From the NCBI RefSeq assembly GCF_027409185.1, contig NC_084463.1, positions 71,471,852-71,535,851 on the forward strand: a stretch of DNA of 64,000 bases, given 5' to 3'. A program made the position numbers and the translations under genes. This stretch comes from Cynocephalus volans. Its lineage: Eukaryota; Chordata; Mammalia; Dermoptera; Cynocephalidae. The notes beneath the pieces were generated by a model. It did no database searches, was not told the DNA's origin, and saw only the letters and a list, made by a program, of their open reading frames with translations. The number at the start of each line of letters is the position of its first letter. The first letter of the stretch is position 1. Positions 1 to 15,200 of this stretch are shown here, one piece after another.

Positions 1-149
1 CTGTGACCCAGAAGTTAAGCAATTTGTTGATGTTAACTGTTAAATAAAGAGAGAACAAAGATTCCAGTTATCTGAGCCTCCTGACCTCTAGGTCAGGGAT
101 CTTTCCATGATACCATGCCTACCTATATTCCAGACATAAGCCACCTTAC

Positions 150-269
150 CTGTGAAGGGAACAGAGATGGGTCAATTGCACCTTGAGAACTCTGCCCAGT
201 AGTAACACATTCCTCCAACAACTGTTTCAAAGTTTGCTTCATTTCCAAGGCCAAATCATTCAACCAAGC
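150..269 (-). CDS. DYNC2H1: DYNC2H1 exon 30 (last exon in window)
   Basis: Residues 1498-1537 ([20 protein letters not shown] ... DPSLFPSQ), 40 whole codons. Acceptor TTCAG|GCTTGG, donor CAG|GTAAGG. The 149 bp to the left are intron and the remaining exons lie outside the window. Confidence 0.95.
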
Positions 270-3200
270 CTGAAAATAATATTAGAAAATAATATACACA
301 AGACAGAAAACAAATATATAATATTGACTGACACTATTCTTTTATTTCAGGAGGGTGTAATTTCTTACTCATACTCCCAAAATGTGTTAAATAGCATATA
401 ATTATTCATTTTATTAACAAATGGCTTAAATAATTTGAAGAAAACAATTTTTTCACCTCTTGGGATAATGGTAAGTGTGAAACTCATAAATAGCTATTAC
501 TATCATGACTATATCTATACAAACCAATATAATATGAACATTTAAAAAATAACCCATTCATTTTATCTTTAAGAAAAATCAAACTAGATAGTTGGGCCAA
601 TTAATCAGGGTTGAAATGGCTGGCTAAGTCACCCGGCTCATGTTGTCCTAGTGATCTCACATTCAGAAAGTTGCAACCATAAGAAGAGATTCCTTCTTCA
701 TGGTGAACTATAGTATTTGAGGGATTTGGTTACCTCATTAAATAAAACTAATTTTGTTTTCAAAGTCAAAACAATACATCTTCCACTCACTAGATCATAG
801 ATAAAATAATAAAAGTAAACAAAACTTAAAATAAGATTAAAATATTCTGGATCCCTATACCGGCCAGGTACAAAAAAAAATAAAGATTAAAATAAAAATG
901 ATGGTTGATAGAAACAATAATGAATATTTATGAATCACTAAACTTTAAATATGTATCATTCTCAATAAAATATAAAGGCAAAAACTACTATCAGTATTTC
1001 CTTATTACATACTTTTTTTTACCTATTACAGCTTTTTTTTTAACCTATAGAGTACTTTCCAATATTAAAAATAACATGAACCTTGGCCTAGCTCAAAAGC
1101 CACTGAAGCTAAAGAGCAAGAATCTGTCTCTCAGTGTGAGACAACAAAGACAACTACTCTGCTAATTATCACAACAGCTTCCGGAGTTTCAGCTTTTCCT
1201 TTGCTGGAATAACTGCTCCAGCCCAGTTGCTAAAACTTAATCTCTTGCTCTCTCTGTTGTCCCAACAAAACTACGAGAAAGTAAAACAGCAACAGCAAAA
1301 CTCTTAACCAAACATGGGAGCTACTTAGCAAAATGTCTATGCTTTCAACCACCTGATTTATACACCCCGCACTCAATAAATTGTTGTGGCCTAACCTGGA
1401 CAGACATTCTGCTAGGCTGTATGGATATGCACATGATAAAGTATGGCCCTTGACTTCTAGTTGGAAGACAATTTTGGAACCTGAAAATTACTATTGAATG
1501 TGATGCAACCTATTGCTGTTTGGTTTTAGCTGTATGCCTATAATGGACCTTTGATCACTTCCGGTCCTGTAGCACCAGTTAATCAACAGTTGTTCTATAA
1601 ATACACTAGTTTCAAGCTTACTTGTTCACCTAAATCATCTTACACAATTCACATTTTAAAGAGTAAAGAGAACTTTAGAATTATTAAGTACTTATGTCCC
1701 AAGCACTATATGGTATACTTAAGCCAATTATCTCATTTGATTTTCAATAGAAAGTCTTTGTAACACATATTAAGATTCCCATTTTACTTATAAGAAAACT
1801 GATACTCCATGTCACATAGCTAATAAGTTGTAAAACTAAGATTAATATTCAGATCTTTTTGACTCCAAAGTCAATGTTACCTTCCAAAGACTAAAATTCC
1901 ATATTCGTTATAAAATCAAAACACTCCGAACCTAACAAAACATTGGCTAAATTATTTTTGATACAAAGTTCATATAGTTAATTCTTTTTATTTGCATACT
2001 TGAAAATGAATTGCTTACCTCTACATTATTTGATAGAAGAACTTTATTTTTAAAAGGTACAACTTCTCCCTCTAAAGATTTCATTGCAGTTATATGTTTG
2101 GATTCCTCATCAAAGCACACACTGTTAATACCTGAAATATAAAAGCAACAATTTAAATGCAAAAGAACTGAAGACATAATTATTAGATATGATATATATA
2201 TCACGTAATGTATAAATATATACACAATAATATATATTTTAAAGTAATAGAATTATAACATATATCATAAAATGTATATAGTGTTCCTAGTATTTAAATA
2301 CCCTAATTGAGGGGAAAAAAATCATTTTCTTGATGGATATTCTTATCACTAATCTAAAATATTTCTTATCAATATCTAACTATACAGGACATGCTTTGCT
2401 GACGGTCTTACTGTTTGTTAAGATCTTTGTTTATTTATTCATTCCCACCATCTTTCAGAAAGTATTTTAGGCAACTTAATCAATTAATGCATATCAATCA
2501 GTAAAAACTGTCCTAACTCTCATACATTCTTAGTGAGAATATAAAACGTTACAACCTCTTTGAAAAATGATTGGCAGTTTCTTATAAAGTTAAACATACA
2601 TGTACTATATGACTTAGCAATTCCTCAACTAGGTATTTACCCAAAAGAAATAAAAACATATGTCCACAAAAAGATTTGTATGGATGTTTACAACAAACAA
2701 TTATATTCTTAATGGCCAAACACTGGAAATACCTCAAATGCCCATCAAGAGTTAAATGGATAAACTGTGGTATTTTCAAACAATGGAATGCTATTCAGCA
2801 ATAAACATGAATGAAATACAGTTGTAGGTATCTTGAAAACATCACACTGAGCAAAAATGCCAGACACAAATGATTTCATAGGAATACCTACTGATGATTT
2901 CACTTTCACAAAGTTCTAGAAAGGGCAGGAATTAATCTATAGTGATAAAAGTCAGATCAGTTTTTGCCTGGGGCACAATGGAGCGGGTGGGAACCGGGGA
3001 GGGAATGACTGAAAAGAGGCTTTAGGGAACTCTCTGGGCTAATGGAAATGTTTTACACCTCAAACAAACTGGTTATACAGGTATACACATTTGTCAAAAC
3101 TCATCAAACTACTTAAAATATAAACAATGTATTAAATGTAAACAATATATCAATGAAGTTTATTTCTAAAGTAGTAAAAAACTTTCCTAGATGAGGCAGT

Positions 3201-6200
3201 AATAGCAATCATTACAGATAATATTTAGATATGAGACAAAAGATAAGAGGAAAGGAGGAGGGCAAATAAGACTTCTCTTCCCCCAAATTTGCACATCACC
3301 TTATACTATATAAAAAACTTGAACACATTACCTCATCTTGATCTTCAGAGAAAACCTTTAAGTTATTATTTGTAATATAAAGGAGGAAACTAAATTTCAG
3401 AGAGATAAATTAATAACTGACTAATAAACACTTGTAGTAGATATAGAGCTTGAATTCAAGCCTTCTGATTACAAGAAGTATTTCTACTATCTCCCATAGC
3501 CTAAATCATAGTTACATAAAAGCACCCTAAAGCTTCAGATACACAGGGGTTGGAAAATATTTCTGTAAAGTGCAGAGTACAAACATTTTAGATTTTACAG
3601 GCCATATGGTCTCTGCATCAACTACTCAACTCTGCACTCATAGCATGAAAGTAGCTATAGGCAGCATTGTAAACTAATGGGCATGGCTATGTTCCAACAA
3701 AACTTTATCTAAAAAACAACAGGCAATAAGCCAGATTTGGCCCATAGGAGCTAGTTTCCTGATCCCTCATTATAAGCGAATATGAAAAATGTACTTTACT
3801 TCTTAAAGTTAATTTGAAAAATATGCCTCCTTTCCAAACAAGTATTTTGAAAAAATATCATCATCATTTTTTTTTTTGTAACAAACCCATTCCATTTGCC
3901 ACTAATAAATACTCAACTAAACTGGCTCAACAACATTGAAGCACATGACACTAATTACTCTAAACTTTTTCCCAAGTAACCTAACCTATTCTCTATAGCT
4001 TAATTATCTCTACAGGGATGACTCCCAATCCCATATCCTCATCCGAAGTCTCTCTGGTGACATTTGTCTATTGAGTATCTCCACTTTGATGTCTTTCAGG
4101 AGACCTTAGACTCTATAATGAAGGGGTGCATATTCTCTTTCACTTCTAGGCCTTTGCATATGTCTTCCATCTGACCATCTTTCTTCTAACTAAAGCCTAT
4201 ACATTCTTCAGAGCTCACTTTAGATGTCACTTTCTCCACAATATCTCAAAACTGAGCCAAATGCCCTCACAGATGCAGCTACAGAACCACATACTTACGT
4301 CAATCACAGGAATTGTCACCATGTATTACATTTGTCAACCTACTAACTTGTCTCCTCCATTAAACTATAAGTTCTTTGAATGTACAAACTATTTTATTCT
4401 ATAGTCTACCTGAGAGTGTAACATTATGCCTGGCAGATAACTGAAACTCAAAAAATATCTGTTGAATAAATGGTGAATCCTACCAGCAAATAGCTTCTTA
4501 AGATGAGACTGAATCACTGATGGGTTAGTAGACTGGCCCAGTATTTCTAATAAGTCATCATCACCAATAAAATAAAATCTTGGGAATGCTGAGCGTTTTT
4601 CCTAATAAAAATAAAAACAAAAAGAATAGCTTTCTCTTTTCAAATAATTAAGATATTAAGTACTTTATAATTTATTATATATAGGTTTTTTTTTAAAACA
4701 TGCCTCCAAAAATTCATTTAATGATTTCTGACATCTCTGAAGCTGATCAAGTATTGTTAGTAGAGAATTTCTGATTCCTGCATGAGTAGTTAACGTTGTG
4801 ACTCTATTGTCTTTCCGGATGTCAGTCATTATTGATCTACAAAAGAAAAAATTAATTTCACATCTATTTTATGATTTCTTGACTAAGAGAAACATTTATT
4901 TTTTGCCTGCTTAAAACAAACTAGAGGTAACACTATTGTAACAGTAATATATCATGCTTCTAATAAATAATGTTAAAAACTAATATCTTATTACCATTTT
5001 TAACTTGCCATTGCAAACTCCCTTATTTCATGTATTTACCAAACACATATTAAGCCCTACCTCATGGAGCTAATGGTCCAGTGACAGAGACATTAAACAA
5101 TTTCTCAAAACATTTAAATGAAATTATGATAACTGCTAAGAAGAAAAAGTATGAAGTATTATTTTTAAAGTGGCTAATAGGGCAACCCATAAGCTAGGAC
5201 TTCTTTGAGGAAGTAATTAAAGCTGAGAAATGAATAATGATAAAAAGCCAGTGAGTAGGAGGGAAACAGCTTCTGGTAAAGATGGGAAAGAGGTATGTCT
5301 GAGAAACTAAAAGCTAGAGTAACTAAAGCAAAAAGGAGAGCAGCACGAGAAAAGGCTAGAGAAGTGGACAAGGGGCAGATCATGCTTTCTCCTCAGAGCA
5401 ATGGGAAACAATTTTTAAGTTTTGCTTACAGGAATAAAAGAAAGTGATAAAACTATATTTTTAAACAATTACTCTGGCTGTTATGTGGAAAACTTATTGA
5501 AGAAGATAAGAACAAGTCAGAATATTATTGTAGTAATCCAAGTGAGAGAAACAGTACTGTGGAACATAATGGGAAAAACAGAGATATAAAAATATATTAA
5601 GAAATATATTAAGTGGGTTAGCATCAACAAAATTTGGTAACCTAATGGATTTGAAAGTGGAGGGACAGGAAGATATCAAAGATCCATCATATTTTTGCTT
5701 TCAGCAATTAGGTGGGACCATTTATTAAGACAGAAATCAGAAAGAGTAAAGATTTGTGGAAAAAGAACTGGGGGGTAAGCTCATAAATTCAGTTTTGACT
5801 TGTTGATTGATAATGTTTAGAGTTTTGGAACTCAGAAGAGAAATAAGGGCTGTACATATAACAGACCTCAGCAAATAGAAGAGAACTGATGCTAAGAGTG
5901 GTTAAGAATATATAAGTAAAGAATATAGTGTGAGGAAAGAACTGAAGGCTGAGGCCTCAAGCATGTCTACGTCTAAAGGTTTGGAGAGGGACAGGAACTA
6001 GGAACTAGAAGTAGAACCAGAGAGACAGTAAGAAAACCAAAAGAGGACAAAATCATAGAAGCCAAGGGAAGAGACTTTCCAAGAAAGAAGAAGTGCTCAA
6101 CTCTGTTAAATACTAGTTAGAGATAAATAACATAAAATAAGGAATAAAAAATTTAAACCAGAAAAGTAATTGGTGACTTTAGGAAGTACATATACTAGGT

Positions 6201-9200
6201 AGAGGGGTAAAGACAGAGATCAAACCAAAATGGCTGAAGACCTAAAGGCCTGAATGAGAGAAAATAACTTCTCAGAAGGATCCATTAGAGAAAGAGGTTG
6301 AGGGCTGGCCAGTTAGCTCAGTTGGTTAGAGTGAGATACTGCTAATGCCAAGGTTCAGGGTTCAATGCCTGTACCAGCCAGCCATCAAAAAAAAAAAAAA
6401 AAGAGAGAGAGAAAGAGGGTAGTAGATACACAGAAGATACCAATAATGGAAAAGTAATCAGCTCAAATTAAGCATTTCACAAGATAAATGAATTAAAAAG
6501 CGCCACATGTCTATGTCGTATGTAGGTGTACTGACCTAAAATCTTCATCAACTCTATTGAAGCGTGTCTGTTCTTTTGGCAATGCTCCTCCTCCAAAAAT
6601 GGGTTCCAAATACACCCACTTTCTCTGAATATGATTTAAATTCTGCAGGTACTCATCTAACTCTGCAAGTTTTCTTTCCCAAATTGACACTTTATCTTCA
6701 AATCCTTTATAATAAGGAGAGTCTTTTAAAGATTGAAGAAGGCATCTATTATCTCCAACCTGATTTACTATATCTTTCCAGTCTTTAATCAGCTTGATAG
6801 TTCGACTTTGGCTGTCTTCATAATCAATCAATGTAAATACTGCTCCAACTCCCCAAAGATCAAGTTCACGTAAAGCTTCTCTGATTGTAACTTCACCTTG
6901 AGCCCGACTGTTTAAATCCTATATAACACAAAATATTTATATTTGTTATTTAAACATTAATTATAATGTAAATAAATTATAAGAAATAAACCTAATAAAA
7001 AATATTTTTTATCTGACTTTTTGTCATAAGGTAAAAAAAAAAAAAATTAAGTGGCTATATTTTACATGTAATCCAAGAGAATTACTGGCCACTGTGCCAA
7101 GGCATATCAGATACTAAGTATCCAGGTTCACATAATCAAGGTATATACAAAGTTCTGCCTTATGCTTTTTACTTCTATAAAAGAAAAATAGAAAATTCAA
7201 GCATCCATTGCAAAAGTCTGGCTTATTTAAAGGTTTGCAGACCAAAGACCAAGATTTGGGAGAACTGGACTTCAGAAATCTTATTGTAATCTTACTGTAA
7301 ATTCTGATACTTCTAAAATGACTATCAACTAATTATCTCCCACAGCAGTCATGCTTTATAATTTCTAATGATAATCTAAACATGTTCCAGGATTATTAAC
7401 AAACACAAGGGTTTACATTTTGGATAAGAAACAAAACAATTTGATATCAAGAGTCCTTATATTTTTATACTGAATGGCCAGAATGCAATGTGACCTTTTC
7501 TAAACCTTACTAGCAAAATGCTTCTTGGTCTAGCTCTCTGAATTTTTATATCCCTTAACTTCTATTTCTAACATACCACATGATTTTAAATGTATTTTAT
7601 GTAAAATGATTTGTACTCTTGTGTGTTTACTTTTAGATTAAAGCTGACTTCCTTCTTAAAGACATTTTTTTTGTATTTCATTTTTTCCTTCTCTCAAAGA
7701 ATGGGTTTATATTATTGTTTCTATACACCTACCATACACAGCACTTGACAGATTCAGATGCATTACTAATGAAAGAATAATGAAATAAAACATTGTCACT
7801 ATTTCAAGGAGAGGAAAAAATCTAACCTGCTGTTTTAACAACAAAATACATAGCAAAGTTGTATAATAAAGACCAGAGTTATGGGATATTTATAAAAGTC
7901 ATTATTACTTTGAGGTCTGAAGCTTTGGCTACAATTGTATCAGCTACTCTGAGCAGATCACCAAACAGTAATTTCTCTAGACTAGTCCCCCTAGGAAGGC
8001 CAAGTAGACGAAAAAGGTCAAGCCAGTGATCTGGAGAAAGATGCTCCCCTCTCACATATTTTAAGATAGGAATTGCGATCTGTTAAAAAAAGAAGAAAAA
8101 GAGCATATGTACACCCATATACATATATTAGCAAAATACAAATTATTATTTGCTTTTATGGTTATTAGCTATCAAAATTTTAATTATTGTCTTATTTAAT
8201 AATCTTGAAATCATATTCTTAAACAAAATTGTATAAATTTTAAACATTTCTGTTGATAAACATGCAAATTTCCCTTTGTTGTTCGTTTAATATATTTTAA
8301 AACATGACATAGAAGACTTCTACTTTTATTATTTTAGGATATGACCTATGTTGCACTAGGCTATATAAACATTCTAATTTAAAACTTTAACTATAAATCT
8401 TAGTTGTAATTTTTTTCCAATTGGTAGCAAAAATATCAATAATTTCTATGGTTTACTCTATATTTCCTATTTTTTCATGTAATGGAATAATTTGATGGAA
8501 AAACATATAACCTAAAATTACAGTTCAGTCACTAGGTAATAAAACGATAAATAAAAGCTCCAAACATCGTTTCTAATTAGGAGAATAAGTAAAACAATCT
8601 TACTTTATATTTGTCAACTTCTGATTGTAATTTCACTGTCATTACAGAATGTTCTTCAATCTTCCTTAATCTGTCATGCCAATTCATCAAAAACTCCTCA
8701 AACAGATATGTCTTAGTCCTATAAAATACCAAAAACACATTTTAAAATTCACATCCCAAAAAAACCAACCAAAATATGAGTCTAAATATTGTTTTTGAAT
8801 CAAACCGAAAAGTAATCCAATCTTCATTGGCCATTTCCTGAAATCCTTGCTCAAACTCTTCATAAAGGGCCCAAATTTGTGCACAGCTCTCAATGTCTTT
8901 AGAGATACTATGTGCCAGAGAGAAGTTAGGCTCTTCTAGTCCAAAATGATGGCAATCATCACTAGAGAAACAAATATTGAAATATTAAATTTTAAAATTA
9001 GAAAAACTGCTAAATATCAAGAAGTTACTTAACTGCATTCTGTGTGTGTGTGCATATGTGTGTCAGTGTTTGATAGTGGAGATAGTCAGTGGGAAATTAC
9101 CTACTTTAAATGAAAATTTTATTTTAACTACTTATATATGGGCTCTACTAAATTCATTAATATGCATTTTTTTCCAAAGGAGTCAAAATGGAGTTAATAC

Positions 9201-12200
9201 ATATAAAGAGATTTTTATATATATATCATGTATATATATAAATATTCACAATTGTGTAAATCTATGGATTAATCTGAGAAGAAAAGTCTTCTCAGTTGAA
9301 AGGGCTGGCTTGCTTCTAAAATATAAGATATGCTTCATCTAATCAGTATAATGCATTTATTAAGTATGGTACTAAAAACCTCCACTCACTTATGAAAGCA
9401 AGTATTATATGGACACATTTTTCTAAATAGACCAAACCTAAAACAATGCTCAAAGGTAATACTGTATATTATTATAAGATAAACTGACAACCCATTTTTT
9501 TCCTTTGAAGTCTTTTTCTACCACTTATTTTGCTAGATTCATTTTTTTTTCCCTCAGAGGCATTGAAAGTAATTTTTCCAAAAACATTACATTTTCCATT
9601 TTTAAATAGGATGAGATCACAGAAAGTGAGTATTCCAACCCCCAAGTATAACTTTTAAGTAAATTTAATTTTTTACTCTATTTCTAGGTCTTTCTTGAAA
9701 TTTGCTCTCTCTTGATATCTTTATATAACCCAACTATAACCCCTAAGACAGCAATAACATGAACCATTATTATTTGTATTTTAAAAACTGCTGAAGTCTA
9801 TGAGGAAAAGTATTAAGACAGTGGATATAAGAAAATTACTACCTTGATATATAAATATAAAACTTTTTTTCAAAATATGCACTATCAATTTTAAAGAAAA
9901 AACATACACCAGCTTTTTTCTTATGACTTCAAGATCATCGAACTCAATTTTTTTCTCTTTTATTGACTTCGCACTTTTATCAAGAGTATTATGTTGGCCA
10001 GCTTCAATAACATCATCACCAGGCTTTAGTTGGTCCCAACGAGCTTTAAATTTTTCCAGTTCTTGATAATAGATCTGAAGACGTGATTTCACATTTCCTT
10101 TCATCACTTCAATCTATAAAACAACAGAGTTTTCACTTTATTTTCACATTTTTATTTCCAATATTTTGTATTTAAAAGTGAAAAAATATCAACACTAACT
10201 TTTCAAAGGATTATTTTCATTTTAATTATTGATTTCAAGTGCAATAAAATAATTCAAAGACAAAATTAGACCATAAATGTACAATAACAAGACCCTTCAA
10301 TTATCATCATTTAAAAATCATTCACGTGATTAACAGCATCTACTACGACTATCAACAAAGGTGATGTGATTAAAAAAAAAATGTTCAGTTATAACACTAA
10401 GGTCACAGGTTCAAATCCCCATACTGGCCAGCCACAAAAAAAAGAAAATGTTTGTTCAATGACTGTTGGTTGTTCTACCTGAATATATAGGTGCTTAATA
10501 AAAGAAGGTATTATTTCCAGTCTCCCATGTAGCTAAGGGTTGTAAGACTAACTTCTGATCAACAGGATATGAGTGCGATAGTACAATAGTTGTGAAAACT
10601 TCCAGGTGCCCTTAAAAGACTGATGGTGCCCCTTTCTTTTTCCTCATCCCCACTAGGTAGCAAGTGGATGTGGTAGTAACCCATCTTGGACAATATCCTA
10701 GGGATGGTAGAGAAAAAAAATTGAAGAAACCTGGGCCCTAGACAAAGTCACAAAGCAGCAGCACCACATCAGTTTGCAGTCTAACTTGAGAGAGAAACTT
10801 AGGCTATAATTTTGGGGGTCTCCATAAAAATAGCCAAACTGATATCTTAAATTTAGTAATTAAAAATAACATGAATTTCAGAAATCAGCTTAAGCCATAT
10901 ACAGTAGGTAAACAGTAAATTCATTCACAAGACTGAAAATAATGTTACATTTCAAAGGAAATATTTTCTTCTTGATATGGCAGGAAGTGAAAGAAAAACC
11001 AAGTGAAATGATCATGATTTATATAAAGTATTTTACTATAAAAGCACTGAGGGAGGTCAATTTTAACTGCAACATTAAATTCTTACAAACTTGAGCTATA
11101 ACGGAATAAATATAACCAAGAAATCTTAAGTGAGAAAAAATTAAGTTTCCATTTTAATAAAATAACTAAAAGAGTCTTACCTGATCTTTAATCATAAGTT
11201 GGTGACTTTCCATCATCAACTCAAATTTATCCCACTTAGCTTTCAGGTTACTAATTGTTTCTAAACCTCCACCTGCCACAGTTCGTAAAAGTCTGTTTTT
11301 ATCTTCAGCTTCTTGAAATAAGGGCAAAATCTAAAGGTTAAAACACACATGTGAAAAATAACTTATTTTATCAAATCTCTTAAGGTTTCACTTATATTTT
11401 ATTTTTTGTTTCATGATTTGGTTTTTTAAAATCAAAATTTTTACCCTTCAATAATTTGTTAAATTCCCAGATATAAATTTCTAATGCTTACTTCTTATAT
11501 ACAAGCTCACCTAAGGCACTCTAACATCAGAGGTTAAAAGGAATAACAAAAGTAGTAATATTAAACTGAGTGAAACCATGAATCCATAAAGACAATACTA
11601 TAGCTGTTCAAACTAAAATTCTCATTATAAATGCCTGATTCATAAGAAGATGCTAAAGAGACTTCCAAAAGAGCTAAGATAAGTGATTATCTAAGAGCAT
11701 GTTAACAAAATTATCCTACTTCATAGAGAAGAGAAAGCCATGAAGAAGGTATTTAAGAAATGGACAACTAAAGAAGTGAAATCAAACTCCTGAATTCGGA
11801 GTTTCTAACTGAAATGGTCTAAGTTGTGGTTAGTTAGCAGTTTGTTAAACAGTCTGAATGTAGGTCGACAGGTGCTCAACTGCTTGAATTGCTTCTGAGC
11901 CTTTTAAAGCACTGTAAAACAACAGTGTCCTGTAATTAATACCTGTACTTTTACTACTTAACAAAGCCATAAAATCCACTGAAAGATTTTTAAATATCAC
12001 TGTGCATATATAATAAAGCAGACAAAAAAGAAATTCAAATATATCTCAATGATCCCTGGGCAGGATCGGTTTCACTTGAAAAACAGAGAAAAGCCAACGG
12101 AAAAACCAAAAAGCCATGCTGTACTAGGAACTAAGAGAAATAATAAGAAAAGAGAAAAAATAGAATTTTCATTTCCTACATGTAGACAAAACTTAGGTTA

Positions 12201-15200
12201 GCCAGTAAAGATATTACAGTAGTTTCCTAGTCTATCTGCCTCCAGTCCTACACCTCAAGTCCACATACCAACAGAGAGACATATCAAAACAGAATTCTAC
12301 ATTGTCTTACTGCATAAAACCCAGCAATGACTCCCCAATGTCCAAAGAATATAGCCTAAGATCCTTAATGTGGCTCTTATGACCCGGACTCTGCCTGGTT
12401 CTTTTATTATCTCATGCCACTTCCTACCTCACATGCTACCTCTTATAATACCTAACTGCTTCCTGTTCCTAGCATACAAATTCTATTTCTCCTCTCAGCT
12501 TTTGTGATGCTACACATTCATGTCTTCCTTCCCCCTTCATTCTCTATCTCCTTTGCCGCCTCCTCAAATGCTTGAACTCTACAGTTTGCAAGGCTCAGGG
12601 TTGTTTGCTATCTACCAGATGGTATAAGCCAATCCCATGGCTAAAATATCATGGATAGAAAGATCTCTTTCAAATTCATATCTCTAGTTCTTACCTTCTA
12701 CAGACATCTAAATCCCTGCCACTTCCAACCTCCAATTCCTTCCCTAGTCATCATCATGTCAGGTAATGGCAATAATACCTCCCCAAATGCTCAAGCCAAA
12801 ATCCTAAGAGATATCTTAATTTCTTTTTCTCTAACCTCCCCTTCTACCTAATAGATCAGATGACCCTTTTGGTTCTAACCACAAAATATATCATCAGTCT
12901 TTCCAGCTCTCTCCATCTCCACTACTACTACATGGTACAAGCTTCCGTCATCTCTCACCTACCATTATTGCAATATCCTAACAAGTAGTCTCCCTGCTAC
13001 TCTTGTCTATCTCAAATCCATTTTCCACACAGCAGCAAGTGTCATCACTTCAAAGTGTTAACCACGTTGTATCACTCCCCTGCTTAAGACCATCTAAAAA
13101 TTTTCTACTACACTTAGAAAAAATTGAATTCCTTACGGTTGTCTAAAAATGCCTTCATAATCTGGACCTTGCCTACCTTTCCAATTTTACCTCATACCAC
13201 TTTCTTCCTTGAACACTATGCTTTCTTGATAACTAACTTTCTTGATAATATTCACATCTATCTGTTCCTTGAGCATGCCAAGCTCCTTCTCTACCTTAAA
13301 TCTCTGATTTGCTGTCCATTCTTTTCTGAATGCTCTGCCCCCAAATTTCAGAATGGTTAGCTCCTTATCTTTCAGGTCTCAGCTGAAATGCTATCTCTCT
13401 GAAAAGGTCTCCCATGATCACTTACCCTAAGTAACATCCCCTAGCATACTCTTTCTCTCTAACTCCTTTAACATTTCACTCTCTCATTCTTTCTCTCTCT
13501 CACACACACACATACATACACACACATACAAATGCACGTTACATGAGAACAGAGCATGTTCACACCTTCTAGCACAATACCTGGAATATATCAGATGATC
13601 TATAAATATGTCGAATAAATGAATGAATGAATACTTCTGTGTTTTGGCACCTCTTTTTAATGTTGAGATTATATATTTTTAAATAATTACATAAAATTAC
13701 CTAATTTAGACATCTCTAGTACAGTAAAAAAAAAAAAGTAATAATAATAACTTTACTTTGTGAGTCTCACCTCTGGCTTCTGCTCTTGTAGCTTACTATA
13801 CTGTAAATTTACATCACCTATTTCTTCCACAGACTGGGGCATAATTGTTAAGACTTCCATAGCCTCAGTAACAAATGTATTGATTTCATGTAAATGAGCT
13901 GAATAGGTAATATTGAAATATAAGAAATATTATTAATAACACCGAAAATACTCAATTACATAATTTATATAAATCAAGGAGTATTAAAAGAAATCACTAC
14001 ATGAATATATTAAATCCCAAATTATTATTTGCTTTTTCATATAACAAAATTTCAAAATGTAGAATAAGCAAAGACATTTCTTCCTATGAAAGTTCGTTTC
14101 ATATTATACTTAAAATTACTGAGAAATAAATTAAACTGTATTCATTTTTAGTAAATTTTACTGAAAATTAGGAACTTTTACAGTTTTTAAACAATATGCT
14201 AAAACATCTGTTTAAAGGAAAAAGGAAACAATGCAGTGTTCTGGAAAATAGTTTTAACATTTGGAGAGATAAGGAAAAATACATTATACAGAACATATGC
14301 AACAAATTTTCTCAGTATCCTAGGCAACAACTGATACTGGCTCAGACTGCAAATAATAATTTCAATTTTTAGACCTCTTAAGGATTGAACATGGACTTTC
14401 CTACTTTTTAAAAATTATCATTTTGAGCAAATTTTATTTCATAATACTTTCTAGTTTAGTCTTGATTTTTAATCATCCCTGAGATCCATAGTTTATAATT
14501 ACCAAAGTACATGCCTCTACATATAAAACTAAGTAAAAATAAAAATGAAAAATGTCTTTACCCTGGATGGATTTCTTCAAAGAAAGAACAAGCATATCAA
14601 ATAACTTCTGGATGAGATCATCAATCACAGTCTTCACAGGGCTGCAATTAATATTTAAACAATCCACCTTGACAGCACTGAAAAACGCCAATGAACACAC
14701 TTTGAGATAAAAATGACCAATTAGAGGAAGAGTATCTCATTATAACATTGTAATGATTTTGTGTAATACATTTTTAAATGTACACAAAAGTATTATTGTG
14801 ATCTTTAAGCACATTTAGATTTAATTTAGCAAAAATGCCCCATACATACCATTTTGAAGTTTTCCATTGAACAATAATTTTGTTATAATACTACAATTTT
14901 TAATCATCTAATGTACCAATTTTTTTAAAAAGGCAGCACATTATGAATTACTAAAGTAGCAACAGAATATATTTAAATATTTACAAGCTCTACTTGTCAC
15001 AACATATATTTATTTAAATTTTATAAACTAAATTCACTATCCTGCAGCCGAAAAACATACAATAATGATAAAGGAAAGAAAATAAATATATAGAAAGTCG
15101 ATATAGATTTTTAAGGCACTAAAACAATAAAACGCTATTTTATACCTATCAAATTGACCAAAAAATGTAATGAATGGTTAATTCGTATCTTCAACAGTGT

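Noticed and set aside
6302-6375. A tRNA-Ile gene
   Set aside because: The body resembles tRNA-Ile, but it is followed by an A tail, has a disturbed acceptor stem, and is flanked by a target duplication, so it is a SINE. The same holds for the other CYN copies.
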